This document shows positions 15,907 through 22,806 of a stretch of 23,541 nucleotides of DNA, one piece after another. Location: NCBI GenBank assembly GCA_021848555.1, contig JAJZUN010000001.1, positions 1-23,541 on the forward strand, in the 5' to 3' direction. The stretch is from Pseudomonadota bacterium. Lineage in GTDB: Bacteria; Pseudomonadota; Gammaproteobacteria; Burkholderiales; SG8-39. How positions within the stretch are numbered: position 1 is the first letter of the stretch; each line of letters starts with the position of its first letter. A program made the translations under genes and the position numbers. The notes under the pieces were generated by a model. The model was not told the origin of the DNA. It ran no database searches and saw only the letters and a list, made by a program, of their open reading frames with translations.

Positions 15907-16010
15907 CAGCCTCAATCGCACCGCGCCGGTGGGATGCGCGACGTCAAAGGGCAGTGAGAACTGCGCTGCGCAATGGGTCGCGGCCGCTAGTTTATTGAAT
16001 GGAGAAAATC

Positions 16011-16394
16011 ATGCAAGTCTTGTTGATCCTGGGTATCGCGTTCGCCATCGGCGCCGTCACCTTCGCCCTGCAGAACAATGTCGCGGCGACGGTCGTTCTT
16101 GGTTTCTGGCGCTACGACAGTTCGCTGGCGGTGGTGCTGCTGGTGGCACTGGGACTGGGCGCGCTCATCGCCGGACTGGTATCCACGCCTAGCGTGCTCA
16201 AGGGCCAGTGGAACGGTGCAAGGCTGCGGCGCCAGGTCGCAAGCCTGGAGGCGGACAAGCTGACGCTCGAAGACCGCATCCGCATGCTCGAGGCGCAGAC
16301 GGCGCGGAAATTGCCCGCGCCCGTGCCGGCGGCGGAGGAAGCCGCGCCCTATGTCGGGCTGAAGACGCTGCTGATGGCCGACGAGGCAAAGTAG
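16011..16394 (+). CDS. LapA-like (DUF1049) inner-membrane protein
   Basis: A 127-residue protein. Helix 1 (VLLILGIAFAIGAVTFALQNN) carries the typical FALQN of the LapA/DUF1049 family, a short turn WRYDSS follows, and helix 2 is LAVVLLVALGLGALIAGLVSTP. A cytoplasmic coiled-coil-like tail follows (RLRRQVASLEADKLTLEDRIRMLEAQTARK). In E. coli LapA/LapB act in lipopolysaccharide assembly control, but LapB is absent here, so only the fold is claimed. ATG at 16011 has GGAG 6 nt upstream; ATG at 15999 is less likely. Confidence 0.85.
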   Translation: MQVLLILGIAFAIGAVTFALQNNVAATVVLGFWRYDSSLAVVLLVALGLGALIAGLVSTPSVLKGQWNGARLRRQVASLEADKLTLEDRIRMLEAQTARKLPAPVPAAEEAAPYVGLKTLLMADEAK

Positions 16395-16469
16395 GCTGGC
16401 GCAAAGATCGTTTTGGATCAAAGCCGGCGTGCCGAGCCGGGCGATCAAGATGCTGCACAAAAGGCCTCA

Positions 16470-16965
<496 letters not shown>

Positions 16966-16973
16966 GACTGCCA

Positions 16974-16994
16974 ATGCCGGGCTTTGCCCGGCAT
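16974..16994 (+). terminator. Hairpin after the collagen-like gene
   Basis: A perfect 9-bp stem ATGCCGGGC / GCCCGGCAT with a TTT loop lies 9 bp after the stop codon. No U-run follows, so partial read-through into the hemerythrin gene is possible. Confidence 0.5.
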
Positions 16995-17058
16995 GCGCAT
17001 TGCTCGATCGCCGCGGCTCCAGGTTACGGCGTGATCCCGGTGATCCAGTGGAGAAAGA

Positions 17059-17493
17059 ATGCAAGCCTTGGGATGGAAAGACGAATACGCGCTCGGAATC
17101 CCTGCGGTAGATCTGCAGCACCAGCGCATATTCGACTGCATTGCAGCCATGGCAACAACCGGCTTGAGCCGGTCCGCCGGCGCGCCTGCCGGCTGCTCGG
17201 TGGCCCAGCTCGCCGATTTGCTGAGGCAGCATTTTTCGCTCGAAGAACACATGATGCGCAGCTTCGATTACCCCGAACTGGATGCGCACGCCGAACAACA
17301 CCGCCGGTTCCAGGCCGAGGTAGACCACTTCGGACAAACGTCCCCGGGGCTGCACGATGGCGTGCCGCACGCAACGATCATGGCTTTTCAGGCGTGGCAC
17401 TGCGAGCATGTAAGGAGCAGCGACCGGCTGTACGTGGAATTTTTCCTCGGGCCGCGGCACAAACGCACCGGCGGGAATTCGGCCGCGACCTAG
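17059..17493 (+). CDS. Bacteriohemerythrin
   Basis: A 144-residue single-domain hemerythrin. All seven diiron ligands of the family can be placed: H21 in [10 protein letters not shown]58 and E62 in HFSLEEH, H77 and H81 in HAEQH, H117 and D122 in [13 protein letters not shown]. It binds O2 reversibly through a non-heme diiron site and can carry, store or sense oxygen. GGAGAAAGA sits directly before the ATG. No operator copy lies in the 93-bp gap upstream, so it may be read from the collagen-like gene promoter through the hairpin. Confidence 0.92.
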   Translation: MQALGWKDEYALGIPAVDLQHQRIFDCIAAMATTGLSRSAGAPAGCSVAQLADLLRQHFSLEEHMMRSFDYPELDAHAEQHRRFQAEVDHFGQTSPGLHDGVPHATIMAFQAWHCEHVRSSDRLYVEFFLGPRHKRTGGNSAAT

Positions 17494-17528
17494 CGCACAG
17501 GGCGCCTTTGCCGCGGTCTTCCTGCCGA

Positions 17529-17572
17529 TGTTCGGTTTAGCACAGACCGCGCGAGTAGCCGCCTGGTAAAGT
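17529..17572 (+). promoter_or_regulatory. Operator and -10 for the exported Cys-rich protein gene
   Basis: TGTTCGGTTTAGCACA (17529-17544) matches the consensus at 11 of 16 positions and is followed by GA. TAAAGT (17567-17572) lies 38 nt from its first base. The predicted start is near 17579, 20 nt before the GTG start. Confidence 0.5.
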
Positions 17573-17598
17573 GAGCATTTCTCTGAAAGGACGCTATC

Positions 17599-18024
17599 GT
17601 GAAATCCGCATTCGATCGCAAGCTGGCTGGTTCCGGTCAAAACAAACCTACCACCGTGGTGCTGGCGGCCTGTGCGCTTGGGGTTCTGCTCGCCGCGGGC
17701 ACGGCCGCGGCCGCAGACGGTAAGCTGTCCGATGCCCAGGCACGCTACCAGCAGGACCGCGCCGCCTGCAACCGCGGCCAGTCCTACCAGGATCGCGCCA
17801 CCTGCCTGCGTGAAGCTGCTGCCGCGCTGCAGGCGGCCAAGCGCGGGGGCAAGGACGACGGCGCGACCGCGTATGAACAAAACCGGCTGCTGCGCTGCGA
17901 TCGTTTGGCGGCGGGGGAGCGCGAGGACTGCCTGCGGCGCATGCGCGGCGAGGGAACGGTCTCAGGCAGCGTCGAGAGCGGGGGCGTCTACCGGGAATTG
18001 CGCACCGCCGTGCCGGCGCAGTAG
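17599..18024 (+). CDS. Exported hypothetical protein with paired cysteines
   Basis: 141 residues. The signal peptide is long ([19 protein letters not shown]), and the mature part begins [21 protein letters not shown]. Four cysteines lie in two similar segments ([24 protein letters not shown] and [24 protein letters not shown]), which suggests a helical hairpin repeat held by disulfides in the periplasm. I do not recognise a named family. The GTG start has GAAAGGA upstream. The YihY/BrkB gene follows after 54 bp with no operator between, so they probably share a transcript. Confidence 0.8.
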   Translation: MKSAFDRKLAGSGQNKPTTVVLAACALGVLLAAGTAAAADGKLSDAQARYQQDRAACNRGQSYQDRATCLREAAAALQAAKRGGKDDGATAYEQNRLLRCDRLAAGEREDCLRRMRGEGTVSGSVESGGVYRELRTAVPAQ

Positions 18025-18078
18025 CACAGCCCCGGGCCGCCGTTTTCGATTCGCCTGCGGGAGCTCAGGGAGACTGGC

Positions 18079-19011
18079 ATGCACCTCGGGCATCTCTGGG
18101 ACCTGATCAGCAAATCGGTGATTGCCTGGGTGGACGACTATGCCCCGAGCATGGGCGCTGCGCTTGCCTACTACACCCTGTTCTCGATCGCGCCGCTGCT
18201 CATCATCGCGATTGCGGTGGCCGGACTGGTGTTCGGCCAGGAAGCGGCGCGCGGGGAAATCGTTTCGCAAATCCAGGATCTCATCGGACGTGAAGGCGCA
18301 ATTGCGGTGCAGGGCCTGTTGAAAAGCGCGAATGCGCCGGCGAAGGAGATCTTCGCCACCGTGATCAGTGTAATCAAGCTTCCGATTGGCGCAACCACCG
18401 TGTTCGGGGAATTGCAGAGCGACCTCGACCGCATCTGGCGTGTCCCCGTCCCCGCGACCGCCAACGGCATATGGACCCTGCTGCGCACCCGCCTGCTGTC
18501 TTTTGGTCTGGTGCTGGGATTGGGGTTTCTGTTGCTGGTCTCGCTGCTGGTCAGTGCCGCGATCGCCGCTTTGGGAAAATGGAGCGGTGGACTGTTCAAT
18601 GGCTGGGAGGCGTTTCTGCATGCGCTTAACCTGGGCGTCTCTTTCGCGATTACGGCTGTGCTCCTGGCGCTGATCTACAAGCTCATGCCGCGGGCCGACA
18701 TCGCCTGGCGCGACGTCTGGCTCGGCGCGGCGGTGACTGCGCTGATGTTCGAAATTGGAAAATTCCTGATCGGCCTGTATCTGGGCAAAACCAGTGTCGC
18801 ATCCGGCTTCGGCGCCGCAGGTTCGCTGGTCGTGCTGTTGGTGTGGGTCTATTTCTCGGCGCAGATTTTCCTGCTCGGCGCCGAGCTCACCTGGGTCTAT
18901 GCGCACGAACTCGGTTCGAAGCGGGCTCAAACCGGGGAAAAGCCGGCTGCCGCGGCGCCGAGCCGATCGGGCGCCGTGCAGAGCACAGTGGATGCAAAGA
19001 GGGGCGCGTAG
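18079..19011 (+). CDS. YihY/BrkB-family inner-membrane protein
   Basis: 310 residues with about six transmembrane helices and the family's conserved N-terminal DDYAPSMGAALAYYTLFSIAPLLIIA segment. Later marks are FGELQSDLDRIWRVP and, near the end, GAAGSLVVLLVWVYFSAQIFLLGAELTWVYAHELGS. Formerly annotated as ribonuclease BN; that assignment is known to be wrong for this family, and the function is open. The C-terminal 30 residues are a variable Ala/Lys-rich tail. GGGAG lies upstream of the ATG. Confidence 0.92.
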   Translation: MHLGHLWDLISKSVIAWVDDYAPSMGAALAYYTLFSIAPLLIIAIAVAGLVFGQEAARGEIVSQIQDLIGREGAIAVQGLLKSANAPAKEIFATVISVIKLPIGATTVFGELQSDLDRIWRVPVPATANGIWTLLRTRLLSFGLVLGLGFLLLVSLLVSAAIAALGKWSGGLFNGWEAFLHALNLGVSFAITAVLLALIYKLMPRADIAWRDVWLGAAVTALMFEIGKFLIGLYLGKTSVASGFGAAGSLVVLLVWVYFSAQIFLLGAELTWVYAHELGSKRAQTGEKPAAAAPSRSGAVQSTVDAKRGA

Positions 19012-19073
19012 CGCGCGGCGCTTGGAGCATGAACGCGGCTGGCCCTGAAATTTATTGCGACACCACCCGCATA

Positions 19074-19116
19074 TGTACGGGAGCGCACAGAAGAAGCGGA
19101 TGCGAAGGCGGACAAT
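19074..19116 (+). promoter_or_regulatory. Operator and -10 for the predicted small RNA
   Basis: TGTACGGGAGCGCACA (19074-19089) matches the consensus at 13 of 16 positions and is followed by GA. GACAAT (19111-19116) lies exactly 37 nt from its first base. The predicted start is near 19123, which puts the site centre at -41.5. Confidence 0.6.
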
Positions 19117-19122
19117 GACTAT

Positions 19123-19210
19123 TCCTCCCCCCCGCCATGAGTTTCTCCTCCTTTATCGATTGGCGGGTTTCGGCCCTCGGTTATGCATATTTCCGAGGGC
19201 CTTGTTTTTT
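19123..19210 (+). ncRNA. Predicted small RNA with anti-Shine-Dalgarno loops
   Basis: About 88 nt from the predicted start to the terminator U-run, with no credible reading frame. The 5' end is C/U-rich (ATTCCTCCCCC). The first hairpin pairs CCCGCCA (19131-19137) with TGGCGGG (19161-19167). Its 23-nt loop holds TTTCTCCTCCTTT (19142-19154), which is complementary to AGGAGG-type ribosome sites. The second hairpin is the terminator. This layout, C/U-rich loops plus terminator, is that of sRNAs that block ribosome-binding sites; anti-SD sRNA families are known in alpha- and betaproteobacteria, but I cannot assign this one. It could also be the trailer of the YihY/BrkB transcript. Confidence 0.6.
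19172..19210 (+). terminator. Strong Rho-independent terminator
   Basis: A perfect 9-bp stem GGCCCTCGG (19172-19180) / CCGAGGGCC (19193-19201) with a 12-nt loop, followed by TTGTTTTTT. The U-run is on the + strand only, so it ends rightward transcription. Confidence 0.9.
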
Positions 19211-19249
19211 CCAGCTCTGCGGCACGAGACTCAAGCGACCCTGACCGCG

Positions 19250-19444
19250 TCAATGCGCTTTCTGAACAGCATAGACCCCGGTCGCATTGAACGAGGCCAG
19301 CTCTCCGGGTTCGTGCAGGACGGCTTCGAGCGCCGTGGCGTTGCCGCAACTGGTGCAGTTCGTGTGCCAGCGGGCGTTGGTCAGTTCCGGGACTTTGAAT
19401 TCGAGGCGGGTACTGCAGGTGGCGCAGAAGACTGGGTTTTGCAT
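19250..19444 (-). CDS. Small CxxC zinc-ribbon-like protein
   Basis: 64 residues, MQNPVFCATCSTRLEFKVPE at the start, with two CxxC pairs (C7/C10 and C30/C33) separated by 19 residues. This is the spacing of a four-Cys zinc ribbon or rubredoxin-like knuckle. A good ribosome site (AAAGGA, 5 nt before ATG) and codon use support it. It lies 47 bp after the second Crp/Fnr gene on the same strand, so they are probably co-transcribed. It may bind metal or sense redox state; no named family is recognised. Confidence 0.75.
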   Translation of the reverse strand: MQNPVFCATCSTRLEFKVPELTNARWHTNCTSCGNATALEAVLHEPGELASFNATGVYAVQKAH

Positions 19445-19491
19445 GGCATCCTTTCGGGGGAACTGAGCTCGGCGCATCCGCCGCAGCGCGC

Positions 19492-20211
19492 TCAGGCGGG
19501 GACTGTGTAGGGCAGCAGGCGTTCGAATTCCTTCTTCACCACGGCGTAGCACTCGCAGACGCGCCGTTCCAACGCCGGCCGGTCGAGCACGGTGATCCTG
19601 CCGCGGCTGTAATTGATCATGCCCGCGGCCTGCAGCGTGTCCTCGGCTTCGGTCACGCCCTCGCGGCGCACGCCCAGCATGTTGGCGATCAGCTCCTGGG
19701 TCATGATGAGTTCCCGGCCCGATAACCTGTCTATGCTCAACAGCAGCCAGCGGCATAGCTGCTGGTCGAGCGTGTGATGCCGGTTGCACACCGAGGTCTG
19801 CGCCATCTGCGTGATCAGGGTCTGCGTGTAGCGCAGCGCCAGGTACTGGAACTCGGCACCCAGGGCGAACTCCGCTTTCAGCGCGGGCACCGGCATGCGG
19901 TAGGAGTGGCCCGCGCATTGCACCACCGCGCGGTTGGTGGTGCTTTCGCCGCCCATGAACAGCGAAATGCCGACCAGGCCTTCGTTGCCGGTGATGGCGA
20001 TCTCGGAGGAGGCGCCGCTGTTGGTGACGTAGAGCAGGGAAACGATGCCGGAGATGGGGAAGTACAGGTAGCCCAGCCGGCCGCCGGGTTCGTACATCAC
20101 CCATCCCAGCGGCATCGCGACGAGTTCGAGTTCGGGCAGCAAGCGCTGGTAGCTCTCTTCGGGCAGCGTCGCGAGGAGGTGGTTCTTCTTGGGGGAGTGC
20201 GCGGATATCAA
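19492..20211 (-). CDS. Crp/Fnr-family transcriptional regulator 2
   Basis: A paralogue of the regulator at 7160-7966. The effector domain runs from KNHLLATLPEESYQRLLPELELV to NEGLVGISLFMGGESTTNRAVVQ, and the winged helix is ELIMTQELIANMLGVRREGVTEAEDTLQAAGMINYSRGRITVLDR. The recognition helix RREGVTEA is identical in both, so both probably bind the same operator. No Fnr cluster cysteines or canonical cAMP site are seen; several Cys in the dimer helix and C-terminus (TSVCNRHH, RVCECY) are also found in the first copy. TTG at 20211 is chosen because AAGGAAG lies upstream, the N-terminus then aligns with the paralogue, and the predicted promoter start (near 20271) allows it; a GTG at 20268 is the alternative. 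Confidence 0.88.
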   Translation of the reverse strand: MISAHSPKKNHLLATLPEESYQRLLPELELVAMPLGWVMYEPGGRLGYLYFPISGIVSLLYVTNSGASSEIAITGNEGLVGISLFMGGESTTNRAVVQCAGHSYRMPVPALKAEFALGAEFQYLALRYTQTLITQMAQTSVCNRHHTLDQQLCRWLLLSIDRLSGRELIMTQELIANMLGVRREGVTEAEDTLQAAGMINYSRGRITVLDRPALERRVCECYAVVKKEFERLLPYTVPA

Positions 20212-20277
20212 GCGGCTTCCTTCGTTTTGGAGCGGACGCCCGGGGATGCTCGCCCCCGGATACGCCACGGAACGGTC

Positions 20278-20320
20278 ACTCTAACCGGTTGTCATGGCTG
20301 CGTATGTTCGGTGCGGCACA
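20278..20320 (-). promoter_or_regulatory. Proximal operator and -10 for Crp/Fnr regulator 2
   Basis: On the minus strand TGTGCCGCACCGAACA (20320-20305) matches the consensus at 11 of 16 positions. TAGAGT (20283-20278) lies exactly 37 nt from its first base; the same hexamer serves the CAP-domain gene. The predicted start is near 20271. Confidence 0.5.
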
Positions 20321-20342
20321 TACATATGGCCTATTGCTCGGA

Positions 20343-20429
20343 ATGACAAGACCGGAAATATGCGCTCTATGTGCGCTAGCACACAGACGAAACGGTCCCG
20401 TTGTGCTTCAGGCGCGGAAACAACATACT
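20343..20429. promoter_or_regulatory. Shared operator between regulator 2 and the M48 peptidase gene
   Basis: TGTGCGCTAGCACACA (20370-20385) matches the consensus at 15 of 16 positions. To the left, TGTCAT (20348-20343) lies 37 nt from its minus-strand first base, a possible second promoter for regulator 2. To the right, TTGTGC (20401-20406) and CATACT (20424-20429) with a 17-bp spacer form a sigma-70-like promoter for the peptidase, with the site near -58. Confidence 0.55.
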
Positions 20430-20489
20430 CGCTTTGCAGCGGCACCCTGTCGGGAAACGCAGGATGCCTACGGAGACATGGGGGGAGCC

Positions 20490-21269
20490 ATGAAAACGTG
20501 CATTGCGGCGGTGCTTCTGCTGTGCGGCGGCGTTTGCATTGCACGGGCGGCACCCGAGGGCGCGCAGAACCGGGCGGCCTATCCGGAATCCGAGGCGGTG
20601 GCGGCATGGCGCGGGCTCGCCGCGGGCTACGTGCGCCAGGCGCTCAAGGACCAGACTTTGGACGGGGACCGGAGCTTGAACGCGCGCGTCGACACCGTCA
20701 TGGCCGTGGTCGGCGCCGCCGTCGCCGCGATCGATCCGCGGTTTGCCGGCTCCACCTGGAAAGCCATCCTGATCAACGATTTCGGCTATGGGGCGGCGGC
20801 GTTCCCTGGGGAAACCATACTCGTGGACGCGAAATTCGTGCGCAGGCTGCAACTGGGCGACGACGAACTCGCCTTGATTCTGTCGCACGAAGCGGCGCAT
20901 GTCGTCGCCGGACACGCTGCGGTGAAACTCTCGTTCATGGCGGAGTTTCTCGGCAAGGAAAAAGTACCCACCGCGCGCACCGCCCTGCTCGAATTCCTTG
21001 CCAAGGACAGCTACGCCGCTGCCTATAGACCCACGGCGCAACTGCAGGAACGCGAGGCGGACCGCCTCGGGGCGGCCATTTTCTTTGCAGCCGGCTATGA
21101 CGCCGAGCGGGCTCTGGGGGTGTTCGACAAGCTGGCGCAACTGGAGGCCCGCGGAGCCGGACAGGACCCGGATTCCCACGATGCGGCGAGCGCGCGCAAA
21201 CAGGCGGTTGCCGGAGTGATCGCGGAACTACAGGGGTTTGACGCGCGCCGCGATTCCCGGCCTCGATAG
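20490..21269 (+). CDS. Exported M48-family zinc metallopeptidase
   Basis: 259 residues. The signal peptide is MKTCIAAVLLLCGGVCIARA. The zinc site is HEAAH (H133, E134, H137) in LALILSHEAAHVVAGHAA, with the downstream Glu motif LQEREADRLGA (about 187-193), as in M48 peptidases of the BepA/LoiP type. These periplasmic enzymes cut misfolded outer-membrane or secreted proteins under envelope stress. It lacks the TPR region of BepA. ATG at 20490 has GGGGGAG upstream; a longer reading from 20289 would run through the promoter. Confidence 0.88.
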   Translation: MKTCIAAVLLLCGGVCIARAAPEGAQNRAAYPESEAVAAWRGLAAGYVRQALKDQTLDGDRSLNARVDTVMAVVGAAVAAIDPRFAGSTWKAILINDFGYGAAAFPGETILVDAKFVRRLQLGDDELALILSHEAAHVVAGHAAVKLSFMAEFLGKEKVPTARTALLEFLAKDSYAAAYRPTAQLQEREADRLGAAIFFAAGYDAERALGVFDKLAQLEARGAGQDPDSHDAASARKQAVAGVIAELQGFDARRDSRPR

Positions 21270-21295
21270 CGGTCAACAACCCCCGGGCTCGGCCC

Positions 21296-21553
21296 CTAGT
21301 CGGCGATTCTCAGATCGACGACGACGCACAGGTCCTCGCCGAACCGTACCGCGCCCAGCCTGGTCATCAGGTCCAGTTCCTGTTCCGACGAGTTCAAGCG
21401 CATGAGGCAAACCGCCTGGCGTTTGCCGGCGCCGACCATGGGCAGCACATCCAGCCGCGACAGCGGGCCGAATCCCGAGCACAGCGTGCGCAGCGCCGAT
21501 TCCAGGCTTCCGATGTCGTCGCAATGCGATAAGTCTTTCAAAGCCTGGTTCAT
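21296..21553 (-). CDS. Small hypothetical alpha/beta protein
   Basis: 85 residues, starting MNQALKDLSHCDDIGSLESALR. The pattern helix (ESALRTLCSGFG), strand (LSRLDVLPM), strand (KRQAVCLMRLN), helix (SEQELDLMTRLG), strand (EDLCVVVDLRI) resembles an RRM-like or ferredoxin-like fold, but no RNA-binding signature is seen. A strong ribosome site (GAGGAGG) lies about 9 nt upstream. An operator copy with a -10 is present in its promoter. Function unknown. Confidence 0.75.
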   Translation of the reverse strand: MNQALKDLSHCDDIGSLESALRTLCSGFGPLSRLDVLPMVGAGKRQAVCLMRLNSSEQELDLMTRLGAVRFGEDLCVVVDLRIAD

Positions 21554-21689
21554 GGCGTTTTCCTCCTCGATTCCTGCAGCCCCCGACCGCGCCGGCTCGA
21601 GCCGTCACGACCTTTAGGCCGGTGATGCGCTGGTCGGCCGTGCGCGATGCGTCCGGGGCGGAGACGCGGACTGCCCCGGCCGTGCGCCG

Positions 21690-21732
21690 ATTTTCCGTCT
21701 GCGGCTGCCGCCCGTCTGTGCATTCCCGCACA
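21690..21732 (-). promoter_or_regulatory. Operator and -10 for the small alpha/beta protein gene
   Basis: On the minus strand TGTGCGGGAATGCACA (21732-21717) matches the consensus at 12 of 16 positions and is followed by GA. GAAAAT (21695-21690) lies exactly 37 nt from its first base. The predicted start is near 21683. The rest of the 369-bp gap 21554-21922 shows no gene. Confidence 0.5.
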
Positions 21733-21795
21733 TATGGGCCATTGAAGCTGGAACCGACGCCGCCGGCTGTCAGCGCACTGACTTGTCCTAATTTA

Positions 21796-21838
21796 TGTGC
21801 GCTGTCGCACAGAATATCCCGCGGTGGAGGTGTCCAAT
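21796..21838 (+). promoter_or_regulatory. Operator and -10 for the cytochrome-BON gene
   Basis: TGTGCGCTGTCGCACA (21796-21811) matches the consensus at 14 of 16 positions and is followed by GA. TCCAAT (21833-21838) lies exactly 37 nt from its first base. The predicted start is near 21845, with a 78-nt leader. Confidence 0.65.
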
Positions 21839-21922
21839 GTCCATGGAAAAAATCGATCCGGCAGCCGGTGTGTCGACCGGGCTGCCGATTCGCTCTCAAC
21901 AAATCCATATAGGGGTAACAAA

Positions 21923-22612
21923 ATGAACTTTGCGCGATTAGTGGCGGTATCTGCGGCGCTGATGTTTTCGATCGGGAACGCGATGGCGGTTCCGCCGGGC
22001 AAGACGGTGGAGTTTGCCAGTCCCATGGGAAAAGTGACCTTCGACGGCAAGGCACACGCCGACAAGGGCTTCAAATGCGCGGATTGTCACTCCAAGCCCA
22101 AGCTGTTCGAAATGAAGAAGGGCGGCGACAAAATGACCATGGCCGCGATGAACGAGGGCAAGTTCTGCGGCACCTGCCATGACGGCAAGAAGGCGTTCAG
22201 CGTCAAGGCGCCGGCCGATTGCGCGAAATGCCATAAAGCGGGCGGCGCAGGCGCCAAGGCTGATGCCAAAGCCGAGGCCAAGGCCGAAGCCAAGGCTGAC
22301 GAGAAGGCGCCGGCGCAGACCCCTGGCGCGGTCGTGCCCGTCAAGGAAAAAGCGACCCTGTCGGCATCGAAGAAAGAGACCCCGGGCGAATATGCCGGCG
22401 ACGCGCTCATCACCGCCAAAGTCAAAGCGGCCGTGCTCAAAGACGCATCACTCAAGTCCGCGGAAATCAACGTCGAAACCTACAAGGGCATTGTGCAATT
22501 GACCGGATTCGTCGCGTCCGCCGCCGACATCAAGAAGGCGACCAAGGTGGCCAAGGGCGTCAAGGGCGTGAAATCGGTCAAGAACGACATGGTCCTCAAA
22601 GGGACGCAGTAA
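21923..22612 (+). CDS. Exported triheme c7-type cytochrome fused to a BON domain
   Basis: 229 residues. Signal peptide MNFARLVAVSAALMFSIGNAMA. Residues about 23-105 hold three c-type heme sites, CADCH (52-56), CGTCH (82-86) and CAKCH (100-104), with an upstream His in KAHADKGFK, the layout of c(7)-type triheme proteins. A 40-residue Ala/Lys-rich linker (GAKADAKAEAKAEAKADEKAP) follows. Residues about 155-229 are a BON domain (YAGDALITAKVKAAVLKDASLKSAEINVETYKGIVQLTGFV), close to the lipoprotein at 10055. Electron transfer placed at the envelope by the BON domain is the likely role. AGGGG lies upstream of the ATG. Confidence 0.88.
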   Translation: MNFARLVAVSAALMFSIGNAMAVPPGKTVEFASPMGKVTFDGKAHADKGFKCADCHSKPKLFEMKKGGDKMTMAAMNEGKFCGTCHDGKKAFSVKAPADCAKCHKAGGAGAKADAKAEAKAEAKADEKAPAQTPGAVVPVKEKATLSASKKETPGEYAGDALITAKVKAAVLKDASLKSAEINVETYKGIVQLTGFVASAADIKKATKVAKGVKGVKSVKNDMVLKGTQ

Positions 22613-22655
22613 CTCGGTCGGCATACCGGTGCTTGCCGGCATGGCGCCGCTTGCG

Positions 22656-22682
22656 GCCATCCGCCGCGCGTACGCGGATGGC
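22656..22682 (+). terminator. Hairpin after the cytochrome-BON gene
   Basis: A perfect 9-bp stem GCCATCCGC / GCGGATGGC with a 9-nt loop lies 43 bp after the stop. The following sequence (GCAGATTGTTCCTGC) is only moderately U-rich. Confidence 0.5.
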
Positions 22683-22702
22683 GCTGCAGATTGTTCCTGC
22701 TA

Positions 22703-22745
22703 AGCGCGCCAGCGTACCGAAACGGCAGGGCGGTTCACGTAATCT
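22703..22745 (+). promoter_or_regulatory. Operator and -10 for the crystallin gene
   Basis: AGCGCGCCAGCGTACC (22703-22718) matches the consensus at 11 of 16 positions and is followed by GA. TAATCT (22740-22745) lies exactly 37 nt from its first base, as in the collagen-like gene promoter. The predicted start is near 22752. Confidence 0.55.
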
Positions 22746-22806
22746 GATCGAATAACGGGGCCCGGCATCGGCTCCAATAAACACCATGTTCTTACAGGAG
22801 ACATCA

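Noticed and set aside
16981..17058. Search for an operator before the hemerythrin gene
   Set aside because: No sequence with the half-sites and spacing was found, so no regulatory call was made.
19172..19210. Terminator read as simply the end of the YihY/BrkB gene
   Set aside because: It lies 160 bp after that gene, and an operator plus -10 with standard spacing lies between. The simpler reading is kept as an alternative in the sRNA entry.
20294..21028. Overlapping plus-strand frame with Arg-rich product over the M48 gene
   Set aside because: It is a frame shadow; the HEAAH-containing frame with signal peptide and ribosome site is the real gene.
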